49,080 nucleotides of DNA from Myxococcota bacterium. Lineage in GTDB: Bacteria; Myxococcota_A; UBA9160; SMWR01. Position numbers and translations under genes: made by a program. Under the pieces are notes generated by a model. The model saw only the letters and a list, made by a program, of their open reading frames with translations. It made no database searches and had not been told where the DNA came from. The stretch covers positions 1 to 49,080 of the forward strand of contig JBCCEW010000036.1 of NCBI GenBank assembly GCA_039030075.1, in the 5' to 3' direction. This document shows positions 7,776-16,363 of the stretch, piece after piece. Each line of letters starts with the position of its first letter. Within the stretch, counting starts at the first letter, position 1.

Positions 7776-7928
7776 CGCGTCTCTCTCGTTCTCTGCTTGC
7801 TATCCGATTGTCCCGTCGCCATCGGGGTAGTGTGATCGTTCATTCGCGCCTTGATTCGGCGAGCGTGCGATCACCGCGGCGAACTCTCCGAAGCGGCCGG
7901 GCTCCCGGAGGCCCGACCGTCCGGCCCG

Positions 7929-8291
7929 TCAGCGGCCGTCGTCTCGTCGCGGGTCCTCGCTCATCGATTCGAGCGACTGACCTGGCGTGTAGTGGATGAA
8001 CTTCGCGCCCGACGGCGCGCCCGGCTTGTGCCAGACCCCTCGCGGCACGACGAAGGAGGTTCCTGGCTTTGCCGTGTAGAGCTGCGGCGGGGCATCGCCC
8101 TCTAGGAGCGTGATCTCGACCATGCCCTCGAGGACGAAGAAGAACTCGTCCGTATCGGGATGCATCTCCCAGCCCGGGTGGACCCCGGTGATGTCGCAGG
8201 TGCCGAAGCTCTTGCCATTGAAGGGCGAGAACTCGAGGAAGGTGCCCTCGGGGTGCTTACCCAGCAGGTCGAGGACGTTGGTGATGTCCAT
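7929..8291 (-). CDS. Single-domain cupin protein (3-hydroxyanthranilate dioxygenase-like small cupin)
   Basis: A 120-residue cupin. Motif 1 has His44 and Glu49 (MHPDTDEFFFVLEG) and motif 2 has His88 (VPRGVWHKP), which together could bind a metal. The domain is a bare beta-barrel with a short Arg/Asp-rich tail. It may be a dioxygenase, an isomerase or a small binding protein. Its stop lies about 150 bases from the neighbouring NTF2-like gene on the same strand, so they may be co-transcribed. Confidence 0.78.
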   Translation of the reverse strand: MDITNVLDLLGKHPEGTFLEFSPFNGKSFGTCDITGVHPGWEMHPDTDEFFFVLEGMVEITLLEGDAPPQLYTAKPGTSFVVPRGVWHKPGAPSGAKFIHYTPGQSLESMSEDPRRDDGR

Positions 8292-8356
8292 GGGGCCCCT
8301 CTATTGGACGGGAGCCGGAAGGCTACCCCAACCAGGGCGGGTCATTGGCGGGGGTG

Positions 8357-8405
8357 GCCCGAGGCGGCGCAGGCTCAGGAGCGGCTTGCTCGATTGGAGT
8401 CGGTC
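8357..8405 (+). repeat. Second dispersed repeat, copy B
   Basis: Matches 1154-1203 over about 49 bases, including the unbroken word GGAGCGGCTTGCTCG. It lies in the spacer between the cupin gene start and the end of the dioxygenase gene. Similarity to copy A stops sharply after GTCGGTC. Confidence 0.55.
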
Positions 8406-8488
8406 ACCGTTCCGGCTTCCGTCTGACGAGCCTTCGCTGGAACGCCGCACGCGTCACCTCGCCGGCCGCGCGGATGGGCCGGGCGGGA

Positions 8489-9373
8489 TCACGCGTTCGC
8501 GGTACAGCCCTCCGTCTCGACGTCCCCGGCGATTCGGGAGTGCAACATCACGCGCGCTTTGGTGTAGTCCCAGGGGCAGGCGCGGTGCATCAGGCACCGG
8601 TTGTCCCAGACGACGACGTCGCCCGCCTGCCAGCGGTGGGTGTAGACGCGCGACGCGTCGCTCACGGCGAAATCGATCAAGGCCGTGAGGAATGCGTCGG
8701 AGGCTTCGTCGTCCCATCCGGGGATGGCGTAGGCATGGCGGCCGACGGCAAGGGCCGGGATGCCGGTCTCCGGGTGGATCTTGACCAGGGGCCGAAGCGG
8801 TGCGCTCTCCACGTCGAGGCCGTAGCCCACATATTCGCTGTCCGCGCTCTCCTCCACCGCCTCTCCGAGAGCGATCTGGCTACGCGCCAGCGAGTGGTGG
8901 GCGGACAGACCCGCGATCTGTCGCTGGCGATCCTCGTCGAGCGCGGCGTAGGCCGCGCGCATGTCGGCGAAGGCGGTATCGCCCTGTTCGCGGGGCACGA
9001 CCTGCGCACTGAAGACGGCACCCTTGGCTTGGACGGGCATGTACGTGTTGTCCTGATGCCAGTGCATGTTGCCGCGGATGATCTTCATCATGTCGTCGTC
9101 GGGAGCATCGCGCAGGGAACCGTCCTGCTTGACGTTGCTGAGCAGCGCGGATTCGAGACCTTCGATCAGGTCGCCAAACCGGCGAGCGAAAGCAACCTGC
9201 TGATCGCGCGAGAGATGCTGCGCGGGAAACACGAGCAGCCCGTAGTCCAGCCAGGCCCGGTAGAGATCGGCGAAGGTCGCGTCGTCGATCTCGGACAGGC
9301 GGACCTCAGTCACCCGTGCGCCGAACGTCATTTCCAGCGGCTCGAGATTCATGGCGGTCACGCCACTGGTCAT
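8489..9373 (-). CDS. TauD/TfdA-family Fe(II)/2-oxoglutarate dioxygenase
   Basis: A 294-residue double-stranded beta-helix oxygenase. The iron facial triad is visible as His106-x-Asp108 (MHWHQDN) and His263 (CLMHRACPWD), and Arg280 (LHSRI) would bind the carboxylate of 2-oxoglutarate. Members oxidise taurine, 2,4-D, alkyl sulfates and similar substrates with release of succinate. The ATG at 9373 has GGAG 8 bases upstream and is preferred; ATG 9352 is possible and the ATG at 9418 adds a poor leader. All cofactor residues are intact. The substrate is unknown. Confidence 0.9.
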   Translation of the reverse strand: MTSGVTAMNLEPLEMTFGARVTEVRLSEIDDATFADLYRAWLDYGLLVFPAQHLSRDQQVAFARRFGDLIEGLESALLSNVKQDGSLRDAPDDDMMKIIRGNMHWHQDNTYMPVQAKGAVFSAQVVPREQGDTAFADMRAAYAALDEDRQRQIAGLSAHHSLARSQIALGEAVEESADSEYVGYGLDVESAPLRPLVKIHPETGIPALAVGRHAYAIPGWDDEASDAFLTALIDFAVSDASRVYTHRWQAGDVVVWDNRCLMHRACPWDYTKARVMLHSRIAGDVETEGCTANA

Positions 9374-9458
9374 GACGGAGTCTCCCCACGCGGAGGACGC
9401 GTCGCCGAACGCCGGCATGTCGAACGGAAAGGGGCCATCCGGAGCGGCATCTCCCGAT

Positions 9459-10286
9459 TCACGAGACCTGCACCACCAGCGCGGTCGCGTTGTCCTTTCC
9501 GCCGTTCTGGTTGGCGGCGTCGACGAGCCATGCCACGGCGGCGTGTGCGTCCGGCGCCCGGGTCAGGATCTCCCGGATCTCCTCGTCGCGCAGCATCTCG
9601 TAGATGCCGTCCGAGCAGAGCAGGTAGGTGTCCGCGGCGCGGATCTCCACGGGAACCACCTCCACCTGGACTCTCGGATCGACGCCGACGGCGCGGATGA
9701 GCACGCTGCGGCGGGGGTGCACGCGGGCTTCCTCCTCGGTGATCTCGCCGTTGCGAAGCAGCTGTGCGGCGAGGGAATGATCCTCGGTGAGGGCAGCCAG
9801 CGATCCCTGTCGGAGCCGGTAGAGACGGCTGTCGCCCACGTGTGCGACGCATGCGGGCCCCTCGGCGGACAGCAGGAGGGCGACCACCGTCGTTCCCATT
9901 CCCATCAGCCTGGGCGACGCCGCGGCGCGCTCGAAGATCTCTCGGTTGGCGCGCTTGACCGCAGCGCTGAGGCGGGCGGAGGCAGCGGCGCCGCCGACCC
10001 GTCCCATGTCGCCGAGCGTCCCGACGACCATCGCGCTCGCCACCTCGCCGCTGCGGTGTCCCCCCAGCCCGTCTGCGACCACCAGCAGGATCTCGCCGCG
10101 GGCCGGGTCGTCGAAGCGGTCGAAGGCGTCCTCGTTGGTCATCCGGACCCGACCGGCGTGGCTCGTCCCGGCGATGGAGAGCGCCCACGGCCCCCATACT
10201 TCGCGTCCGTCGTCATCGGTGTGTCGGGGCGACAAGCCGCACTGCCTCGCTCTCGTGATCGCGCGCGCGTTCGCGATCCGCCGCAC
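9459..10286 (-). CDS. PP2C-type serine/threonine protein phosphatase (Stp1/PrpC-like)
   Basis: A PPM phosphatase of about 250-275 residues with all core motifs: TNEDA, VVADGLGGHRSGE, GTTVV, AHVGDSRLYRL, LLCSDGIYEML and GKDNATALVV. The Asp residues in these motifs bind the two Mn/Mg ions. It removes phosphate from proteins phosphorylated by Hanks-type kinases. No kinase is encoded in this window. The first 30 residues are low complexity and the GTG at 10286 is uncertain; a later start is possible because the domain begins near WALSIAGTSHAG. It is followed by the TauD gene on the same strand, about 85 bases apart, without an obvious functional link. Confidence 0.88.
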   Translation of the reverse strand: MRRIANARAITRARQCGLSPRHTDDDGREVWGPWALSIAGTSHAGRVRMTNEDAFDRFDDPARGEILLVVADGLGGHRSGEVASAMVVGTLGDMGRVGGAAASARLSAAVKRANREIFERAAASPRLMGMGTTVVALLLSAEGPACVAHVGDSRLYRLRQGSLAALTEDHSLAAQLLRNGEITEEEARVHPRRSVLIRAVGVDPRVQVEVVPVEIRAADTYLLCSDGIYEMLRDEEIREILTRAPDAHAAVAWLVDAANQNGGKDNATALVVQVS

Positions 10287-10386
10287 ATTCTACGCGCGCA
10301 CCGACGAGACGGGTAGAGAGCCGCCCCCGCTCTTCGGCCCAGCTCTCGGCGCGACGGATGGGGCGGGGCGTCGTGTCAGAGGCCCC

Positions 10387-11576
10387 TCAGACGAGTTCGA
10401 CGCTGTTCGCGTCGTACTCCCCGAGCCACTGGTCGGGCGGGGTGTCGCCCTTCGATTCCGCGCTGCGTACTGCGGCGAACTGCTGTCGGAAGGCCTCGGC
10501 ATCGGGCTGGTGATAGGCGGCCTGCATCGCCGTACTGCCGTTCACCACGCGCGCGGTTCGCTCGAACCGATTGCGCTGGTAGCACTGCAAACCCGCCGCG
10601 ACCGAGCTCTCCTGGTCGAGTGCGCGCTGGAGGACGCGTGCGTCTTCGATGGCCATCGCGGCGCCCGAGGCCATGAAGGGCAGGGTGGCGTGCGCCGAGT
10701 CGCCGAGGAGGGTCGCCCGATCGGTGCTCCAGTCGTCGACGGGAACGCGATCGAAGAGGGCCCAGCGGTAGCACGCGTCCTTGGGGACGACGTCGATCAG
10801 CGTCTGGACGGTGTCGCACCAGCCCGCGAAGTCCGCCTTGAGCTCTTCCCAGGGCGCCTTGACGTTCCAGGCCTCTTCGCGCCAGGCGTCGTTCTCGACC
10901 ACGCCCACCATGTTCACGAGCTCTCCGCGACGCAGGTAGTAGACGACCATGTGCTTGCGGGGACCGACGAAGTTCGAGACGACGGTCTCCATGAAGTCGT
11001 CGGGCAGCCGCTTCGTCTCGACCGTGGCGCGCCAGGCGGCGTTCCCTGTCCAGTTCGCCTCGGTCGAACCGAGGATCCCGGCACGGATTGCGGACTTGAT
11101 TCCGTCCGCGCCCACGAGCACGTCGCCCTCGAAGCAGCGGCCGTCTGCCAGCTGCAGCGTGACGCCCTCCGCGGTTTCGGCGAAGGCCTTCGCATGGGCA
11201 CCGAGGTGGACACACTCCGGCGACGCGGCCTCGACGGCGCTGGCGAGGATCCCGTGCAGGTCGGCGCGATGGACGTGGAAGTAGGGAACCCCGTAGCGCT
11301 CCTGATAGACCTTGCCCTGCGGCACTTCGTGGAGGATCTCGCCGCTCTCGAACAGGCGGAAGTGGATCGCCTCGGGGCGGACGCTGACCGCTTCGAGCGC
11401 CTCCCGGAGTCCGAGGGAGTCGAGTACGCGCACGGCGTTTCCACCGAGCTGGATCCCCGCCCCGATCTCTCCGAGCTGGGCGCGCTCTCGAAAACCGAGA
11501 CCTCGTGCCCCGCCTGTTGGAGGCAGAGCGCAGCCGTGAGCCCGCCGAGGCCGGCTCCCGCGATCAGAACCCTCAC
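10387..11576 (-). pseudogene. FAD-dependent aromatic hydroxylase, interrupted by a -1 frameshift
   Basis: Reading from a GTG at 11576 gives the Rossmann start VRVLIAGAGLGGLTAALCL (GxGxxG) and continues to VSVFES. The expected next segment (QLGEIGAGIQLGGNAVRVLD) is in another frame, so one base is missing near 11480-11490. From there the frame is open to 10387, with the DG motif (VGADGIKSAIRAGIL) and the second FAD motif (GDSAHATLPFMASGAAMAIEDA). The reconstructed 396-residue protein would be a class A flavoprotein like salicylate or 3-hydroxybenzoate 6-hydroxylases, which use NAD(P)H to hydroxylate phenols. It is divergent from a second FAD hydroxylase at 11648. Either a sequencing error or a recent inactivation explains the break. 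Confidence 0.85.
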
Positions 11577-11607
11577 CTCGCCTCCTGCGTCGATTCCGAG
11601 AGGAAAA

Positions 11608-11619
11608 GATCGATCGATC
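11608..11619. promoter_or_regulatory. GATC-repeat palindrome between divergent FAD hydroxylase genes
   Basis: GATCGATCGATC is a perfect palindrome in the 71-base spacer between two divergent flavoprotein genes. It could be an operator, but this short tandem word also arises easily by chance in GC-rich DNA. Confidence 0.25.
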
Positions 11620-11647
11620 GAGTCATATTTCTAGCCGCCAAGGCGGG

Positions 11648-13387
11648 ATGCTGCCGGAGGGGAGGGCCCACCCGTTGACCGAGATTCCCGTACTCATCGC
11701 CGGCGGCGGCCCGGTGGGGCTGATCCTGGCCCTCGAGCTGGAGCATCGAGGGGTGCGGGCGCTGCTCGTGGAGCGGAACCCGTCGACGACGCGCCACCCC
11801 AAGATGGACGTCACCAACGGGCGAAGCATGGAGCACTTCCGGCGGCTCGGGATCGCGGACGAGATCCGTGCTCACGGCGTCCCCACCGATCATCCCATGA
11901 CGGTGGTGTGGGCCACGCGCGCTGCAGAGTGGGAGCTGGCGCGCTTCGACTACCCGAGCGTGGACTGGGGTCGCGACATCATCCACTACGTGAACGACGG
12001 GTCGCTCCCGCTCGAGCCCGACATGCGGATATCGCAGGTGATCCTCGAGCCCGTCCTCAAGGGCATCCTCGAGAAGCGCGCCGAGCACGTGACCGTGCGA
12101 TTCGGCTGGGGCCTCGAGAGCTTCGAGCAAGACGCGGAGGGCGTCACCGCCGTGATCCGGTCCAGCGAGACCGGGGAGACCGAGACGGTCCGCTGCGCGT
12201 ACCTCGCCGGATGCGATGGCGCCGGGAGCGTGACGCGGGCTGGGCTGGGAATTCCACTCCACGACCTGTCGGTTCGCGACCTGATGCGCGAATCGGGCGG
12301 CGCGTGGAGTGCGCTCACCGGCATGCTGAAGGGGCTGCTCCGCGGACAGCGCCCGCCGGACGGCCGGATGTACATGATCCACTTCACGTCGACCGACCGC
12401 GCGTTCTTCGAGCGCTTCGGGACCAGCTGGCACATCCAGTCGCCCATCGCGGGCACGATCATCTCGCAGAACGATGTCGACACCTGGACGATCCACGTCC
12501 CGCTGACATCGGGGGTCGATGCCGACGCGATCGATCCACGCGCCTTCCTCTTCGAGATGCTCGGCGAGGAGATCGATTGCGAGATCGTCGTCGCGAACCC
12601 GTGGCGACCTCGCCTCTCCCTCGCGGATCGATACGGAGAGGGCCGCGTGTGGCTTGCGGGCGACTCCGCCCACCAGGTGATTCCCAGCGGCGGTTACGGC
12701 ATGAACACGGGCGTCGGCGATGCGGTCGATCTCGGCTGGAAGCTCGCCGCGCTCCTCGAGGGATGGGGCGGGCCGGAGTTGCTTCCCGCGTACGAGTCCG
12801 AACGCCGCCACGTCGGTGAGCGCAACCGGCGGGCCTCGGCGCGGCACACGAGCGTTCGCATGCGGATCGCCCAGGCCCATCGTCCGGTGGTGCACGAGGA
12901 CTCGCCGCGGGGCGAAGTCGCGCGAGGCGAGTTGGGCGCTCGGATCCAGGAGTTGGGCAACCTCGAGAACGAGGCCCTCGGCATCGAGATCGGCTACCGC
13001 TACGATGATTCGCCGATCGTCTGCACGGAGCCGGGGCAGAGGCCTTCGTATGCGATGGAGCGCTACCTCCCGACGACCTGGCCGGGTGCGCGGCTGCCGA
13101 GCCTGATCCTCTCGGACGGCCGCGCCGTATTGGACCTCCTGGGAAAGGGTTTCACGCTGCTTCGCATGGCGGATGTCGACACCGCCCCGCTCGAGCGCGC
13201 CGCAGGGGAGCGGGGCGTTCCCCTGAGCATCGTGGACCTCCGCGACGAGAAGGCACGCACGCTCTACGAACGCGCGCTGATCCTCGTTCGCCCGGACGGA
13301 CACGTGGCCTGGCGCGGGGACGCGGCGCCGAACGACGCCCTGGCGATGATCGACCGGGTGCGTGGCGCCCACGCCTCTCCGGGGTAG
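11648..13387 (+). CDS. FAD-dependent monooxygenase (MhpA/PheA/PcpB-like) with thioredoxin-like tail
   Basis: A 579-residue class A flavoprotein hydroxylase. The N-terminus has the FAD-binding Rossmann motif (IAGGGPVGLILALEL), a mid-protein DG motif (LAGCDGAGSVTRAGL) and the GDSAHQVIPSGGYGMNTGVGDAVDL motif that contacts the flavin ribityl chain. Residues about 480-579 resemble the C-terminal thioredoxin-fold domain of phenol 2-monooxygenase and MhpA. It would hydroxylate an aromatic ring with NAD(P)H and oxygen in the cytoplasm. The length fits the family. The ATG at 11648 lacks a clear ribosome site, so the true start could be a few codons downstream. Confidence 0.87.
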   Translation: MLPEGRAHPLTEIPVLIAGGGPVGLILALELEHRGVRALLVERNPSTTRHPKMDVTNGRSMEHFRRLGIADEIRAHGVPTDHPMTVVWATRAAEWELARFDYPSVDWGRDIIHYVNDGSLPLEPDMRISQVILEPVLKGILEKRAEHVTVRFGWGLESFEQDAEGVTAVIRSSETGETETVRCAYLAGCDGAGSVTRAGLGIPLHDLSVRDLMRESGGAWSALTGMLKGLLRGQRPPDGRMYMIHFTSTDRAFFERFGTSWHIQSPIAGTIISQNDVDTWTIHVPLTSGVDADAIDPRAFLFEMLGEEIDCEIVVANPWRPRLSLADRYGEGRVWLAGDSAHQVIPSGGYGMNTGVGDAVDLGWKLAALLEGWGGPELLPAYESERRHVGERNRRASARHTSVRMRIAQAHRPVVHEDSPRGEVARGELGARIQELGNLENEALGIEIGYRYDDSPIVCTEPGQRPSYAMERYLPTTWPGARLPSLILSDGRAVLDLLGKGFTLLRMADVDTAPLERAAGERGVPLSIVDLRDEKARTLYERALILVRPDGHVAWRGDAAPNDALAMIDRVRGAHASPG

Positions 13388-13407
13388 GCGGAACCGGATC
13401 GCCCTCG

Positions 13408-14406
13408 CTACGCGTCCACCGGGTAGCGCCGAATGAACGAGATCATCTCCTCGGCGACCTCGGGCGACTGCAGGAAGTGCCCTCCGCCCTCGAGGGTCAC
13501 GTGGTCGACGTGCTTCGCGCCGGGAATGCGCTCCTGGAAACTCGACTCGTCACCGGGTCTCGCGACGTAGTCGTTGTCGCTGAACGACGTCCGGAACGGG
13601 CGCTCGAATGTGGCGAGCCGAGCCCAGGCCGCTCGGTTGGCCTCGAGCTCCGGATCGTCCGGGAAGATCGGTGCCATCGTCGGGAATCCACGAAGCGCTG
13701 CCATGTAGCGGTCATCGGGGTAGGGCGCCTCCTGGGCGGCGAGAATCTCCGGGGTCGATCCTCCCGGGTCTCCCGCGAGCGCGGCGGCGACGGTGAACTC
13801 GGGCGATTCGGCCGCGTACTTGCGCCAGTACCAGTAGCCGGGCGCCTCGCCTTTGGTCAGGAAGCGCTTGACCAGCTCATCGGTCGGGACGACCGGTAGC
13901 GCGTCGTAGGTCGCTCTCATTTCATCGGCCTTGCCGATCTGCATGCGCCCGCCGTCGGGGAGCGACGTGTTCCCGACGACCACGCGCCGGAACCTCTCGG
14001 GAGATTCGGAGACGATCCGCAACCCGATGAGTCCGCCCCAGTCCTGGCAGAAGAGGTTGCACGTGAGATCGAGCTCTTCGATCCACGCGCTCATCCAGCG
14101 GACGTGTCTGCTGTAGGTGTGGTCGCTCATCCGGGTCGGCTTGTCGGAACGGCCGAAGCCCACGAGGTCGGGCGCGATCACCCGAAACCCGGCATCGACG
14201 AAGACAGGAATCATGTTTCGATAGAGATACGACCAGCTGGGGTTGCCGTGCAGGCAAAGGATGACCTCGCCATCGGCGGGCCCTTCGTCGACATGATGAA
14301 CGCGCAGCTTGCCGCCTTCCCCATCTTCGATCTCCGTATAGTGCGGTGCGAACGGGTAGTCGGACAGGTTCTCGAAGCGATCGTCGGGGGTGCGGATCGT
14401 TTCCAT
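13408..14406 (-). CDS. Haloalkane dehalogenase-like alpha/beta hydrolase
   Basis: A 332-residue alpha/beta hydrolase. The nucleophile is Asp122 in QDWGG, the next residue is the halide-binding Trp123, the acid is probably Asp279 (SDNDYV) and the base His310 (GGGHFLQ). The His-Gly-Asn55-Pro motif supplies the oxyanion hole. Overall similarity is to DhlA-type (HLD-I) enzymes, for example FGRSDKP and LHG-P-WSYLYR. The Asn at position 55 replaces the Glu of DhlA, as in HLD-II/III. These enzymes hydrolyse carbon-halogen bonds to alcohols; related members are epoxide hydrolases or luciferases, so activity needs testing. It is convergent with the FAD monooxygenase at 11648. Confidence 0.85.
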   Translation of the reverse strand: METIRTPDDRFENLSDYPFAPHYTEIEDGEGGKLRVHHVDEGPADGEVILCLHGNPSWSYLYRNMIPVFVDAGFRVIAPDLVGFGRSDKPTRMSDHTYSRHVRWMSAWIEELDLTCNLFCQDWGGLIGLRIVSESPERFRRVVVGNTSLPDGGRMQIGKADEMRATYDALPVVPTDELVKRFLTKGEAPGYWYWRKYAAESPEFTVAAALAGDPGGSTPEILAAQEAPYPDDRYMAALRGFPTMAPIFPDDPELEANRAAWARLATFERPFRTSFSDNDYVARPGDESSFQERIPGAKHVDHVTLEGGGHFLQSPEVAEEMISFIRRYPVDA

Positions 14407-14470
14407 TCGCGGGACCTTTCTCGGCGTCGATCTGAATGGGGGCGGACGAAGCGCGACGCGTTACCGCGCT

Positions 14471-15136
14471 CTACTTGCTCGCGATGACTTCGTACTCGAT
14501 GACGTTGGCGAGCACGCCTTGCTCCCAGCCCCCTCTCACGAGGGCGGGGGCGTTCCGCTTGAGCGTTGCCGCGACGTCGCCCGCCCGGTGCTTCGCGCGT
14601 CCGTGCGCGTCGGCGTACAGGTCGACGATCGCGTAGTGGCCGGGGCGGTTCTCGTCGCGGAGGGCATACCAGTAGAACGTCTCTGGCTCCGAGTTGGCGA
14701 CTTCGCTCGGGCCGATGGCGAGTAGCTCCTCGAAGGCCTCGCTCTGGCCGTCGGCGACCTGGATCGGGATATAGGTGATCAGGCGAATGTCCACGGGATC
14801 GTCGGCCACCACGGATCCCAGTACGGAGAACAGCGACGCGTGGTCCCGCATCCTCCAGCCTTCTTCGAGGAGGTTGCTTGCGTTCTTGCGCACCGCACCC
14901 GGACCCCCTGCCGCAACGTACCCCTCGCGTGCCGTCTCGTCGGCGAAGAGGTCGAAGACGGCGAACCGGTCCGGATGCTTCTCTTCTCGCAGTGCATACC
15001 AGTACGTGGCTGCGGAGACCGACTTCGATGTCGTGCCCTCGCGCGGGGTGATGAAGTCGGCCAGGGCGTCGGCCTGGCCGCTTCGCGCGGGGAGCCGGAG
15101 GTAGTTCGACTTGGTGAGGTTCGGGGGGTTGATCAT
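14471..15136 (-). CDS. Tandem-duplicated ABM-like (dimeric ferredoxin-fold) protein
   Basis: A 221-residue protein built of two similar halves. TYWYALREEKHPDRFAVFDL in the first half matches TFYWYALRDENRPGHYAIVDL in the second, and both halves end with an NA--L---GW segment. This is the pattern of antibiotic-biosynthesis monooxygenase (ABM) domains, which normally dimerise; here the dimer is fused in one chain. Some ABM proteins are cofactor-free oxygenases, others are of unknown function. The ATG at 15136 follows GGGAG by 8 bases and is preferred to a start at 15160. The deacetylase gene lies just upstream on the same strand (37-base gap), so they may form an operon. Confidence 0.75.
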   Translation of the reverse strand: MINPPNLTKSNYLRLPARSGQADALADFITPREGTTSKSVSAATYWYALREEKHPDRFAVFDLFADETAREGYVAAGGPGAVRKNASNLLEEGWRMRDHASLFSVLGSVVADDPVDIRLITYIPIQVADGQSEAFEELLAIGPSEVANSEPETFYWYALRDENRPGHYAIVDLYADAHGRAKHRAGDVAATLKRNAPALVRGGWEQGVLANVIEYEVIASK

Positions 15137-15172
15137 GTTCGCTCCCTTGCGGTCGAGCACCTTCGGCGAGGG

Positions 15173-15835
15173 CTAGTCGAGTCCTGCGACTACATCGTTC
15201 AGCGAACGCTCGACGCTGCCGCGCAGGACGGGAACGCAGTCGGGCGGGAACTCCTGGACGATCTCGACGCCCGCCTCGAGGGCGGTGTCGAGGAAACGGG
15301 GAAGCGCCTTCATGGCCCCGGTCGGGATGTCGTGGACGACCATCAGCGTCCAATCCTGGCCGGCGGTCTGCTCGAGCGCGACCTCGGGCCAGCGGTCGGG
15401 TGCCTCCCAGTCTCGGGGAACGCTGTTCCAGAGCACCACCGAGAACGCGCCGGCGCACAGGTAGTCCAGAGCCGGTCGGCTGAGCAGGTTGGTTCCGAGG
15501 ATGCCTCCACCGCCGTACGGACGGAACCAGCGCTCGGGCTCGCTCAAGTCTCCGAGTGCGTCCTGCGCCTTGCCGATCTCGTCGCGCGCGACGTTCGCGT
15601 CGTCCGTCGTGCCCAGCTCGATGGTGTGGGTCTGCGTATGGTTTCCGAGCCAATGGCCCTCGGAGCGCGCGCGTTCCATCATGTCGCGTCGTTCGGGGAC
15701 CGTTGCGTCCTTTCCGCAGACGAAGAAGCTCGCGCGGAGATCACGGTCGCGAAGGGCGTCCAGGACGCCGGGCGTGACATCCGGAAACGGGCCGTTGTCG
15801 AAGCTGAGGGTGAGGCGCTTGCCCGACAGATCCAT
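15173..15835 (-). CDS. NodB-type polysaccharide deacetylase-family protein
   Basis: A 220-residue NodB-fold protein. Motif 1 reads SFD13-N14-G-P: the catalytic-base Asp is present but the metal-binding second Asp is Asn. Motif 2 has the His pair His66 and His70 (NHTQTH). The family normally removes N- or O-acetyl groups from polysaccharides with a Zn or Co ion. Without a signal peptide this one is cytoplasmic, and it may act on a small molecule. AGGAG precedes the ATG at 15835; a longer open frame upstream has no ribosome site. The VOC gene ends 5 bases before it, so the two are co-transcribed. Confidence 0.78.
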   Translation of the reverse strand: MDLSGKRLTLSFDNGPFPDVTPGVLDALRDRDLRASFFVCGKDATVPERRDMMERARSEGHWLGNHTQTHTIELGTTDDANVARDEIGKAQDALGDLSEPERWFRPYGGGGILGTNLLSRPALDYLCAGAFSVVLWNSVPRDWEAPDRWPEVALEQTAGQDWTLMVVHDIPTGAMKALPRFLDTALEAGVEIVQEFPPDCVPVLRGSVERSLNDVVAGLD

Positions 15836-15839
15836 GGAT

Positions 15840-16358
15840 CTACTCCTGTGGAGAGCGGCGGAAGTCGTTGTTGTCCGTCGTGTCGCCCGCGAGCCATCGG
15901 TCGAGCGATGCGCGCGCACGACTCCGGATCGAAGCCGCCGCCGAGACGGCATCGGGGTGGTCGACGGTGAGCTCGACGATCAGGCCGTCCGGGTCCCGGA
16001 GGTACAGCGACCGGCAATAGCCGTGGTCGACGAGGACGGTTTCCAGACCAGCGAGCCTGGCGCGCTCGGCCACGTCCGCCTGGAGCCCGTCCGTGGCCAG
16101 GAGGGCGACGTGGTCGAACGGTGAGGTCGATGCAAGGGACGCGTGCTCTTCGGTGACTTCGGTCTTCTCGAACTGGAAGAAAGCGAGAGAGCTGCCGTCT
16201 TCGAGCTCGAAGAAGACGTGGCAGTAGTTGTTTCCGAATTCGGACTCACACCAGGTCGCCGCGAGGGGCAACCCGAGGATCTCCTCGTAGAAGGCACGGG
16301 TGGCTTCGAGGTCGCGAGACACGTAGGCGTGGTGGTGCATCCGGCTAGGGCGTTCCAT
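15840..16358 (-). CDS. VOC-superfamily (glyoxalase/extradiol dioxygenase-fold) protein
   Basis: A 172-residue protein with two paired beta-alpha-beta-beta-beta units. His9 or His10 (MHHHAY) and the later FDHVAL, SLYLRDPDGLIVEL and Glu129 positions fit the VOC metal-binding pattern. Such proteins include glyoxalases, extradiol ring-cleavage dioxygenases and resistance proteins; the large aromatic content does not settle which. ATG 16358 is one start; a GTG at 16367 overlaps the TetR stop (GTGA) and would add three residues, so translational coupling to TetR is likely. Downstream it runs straight into the deacetylase gene. Confidence 0.78.
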   Translation of the reverse strand: MERPSRMHHHAYVSRDLEATRAFYEEILGLPLAATWCESEFGNNYCHVFFELEDGSSLAFFQFEKTEVTEEHASLASTSPFDHVALLATDGLQADVAERARLAGLETVLVDHGYCRSLYLRDPDGLIVELTVDHPDAVSAAASIRSRARASLDRWLAGDTTDNNDFRRSPQE

Positions 16359-16363
16359 GCGGG

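Noticed and set aside
11573-13372. 599-codon open frame opposite the FAD monooxygenase
   Set aside because: No family match, Arg/His/Asp-rich composition of a shadow frame, and the + strand protein has intact FAD motifs over the same span.
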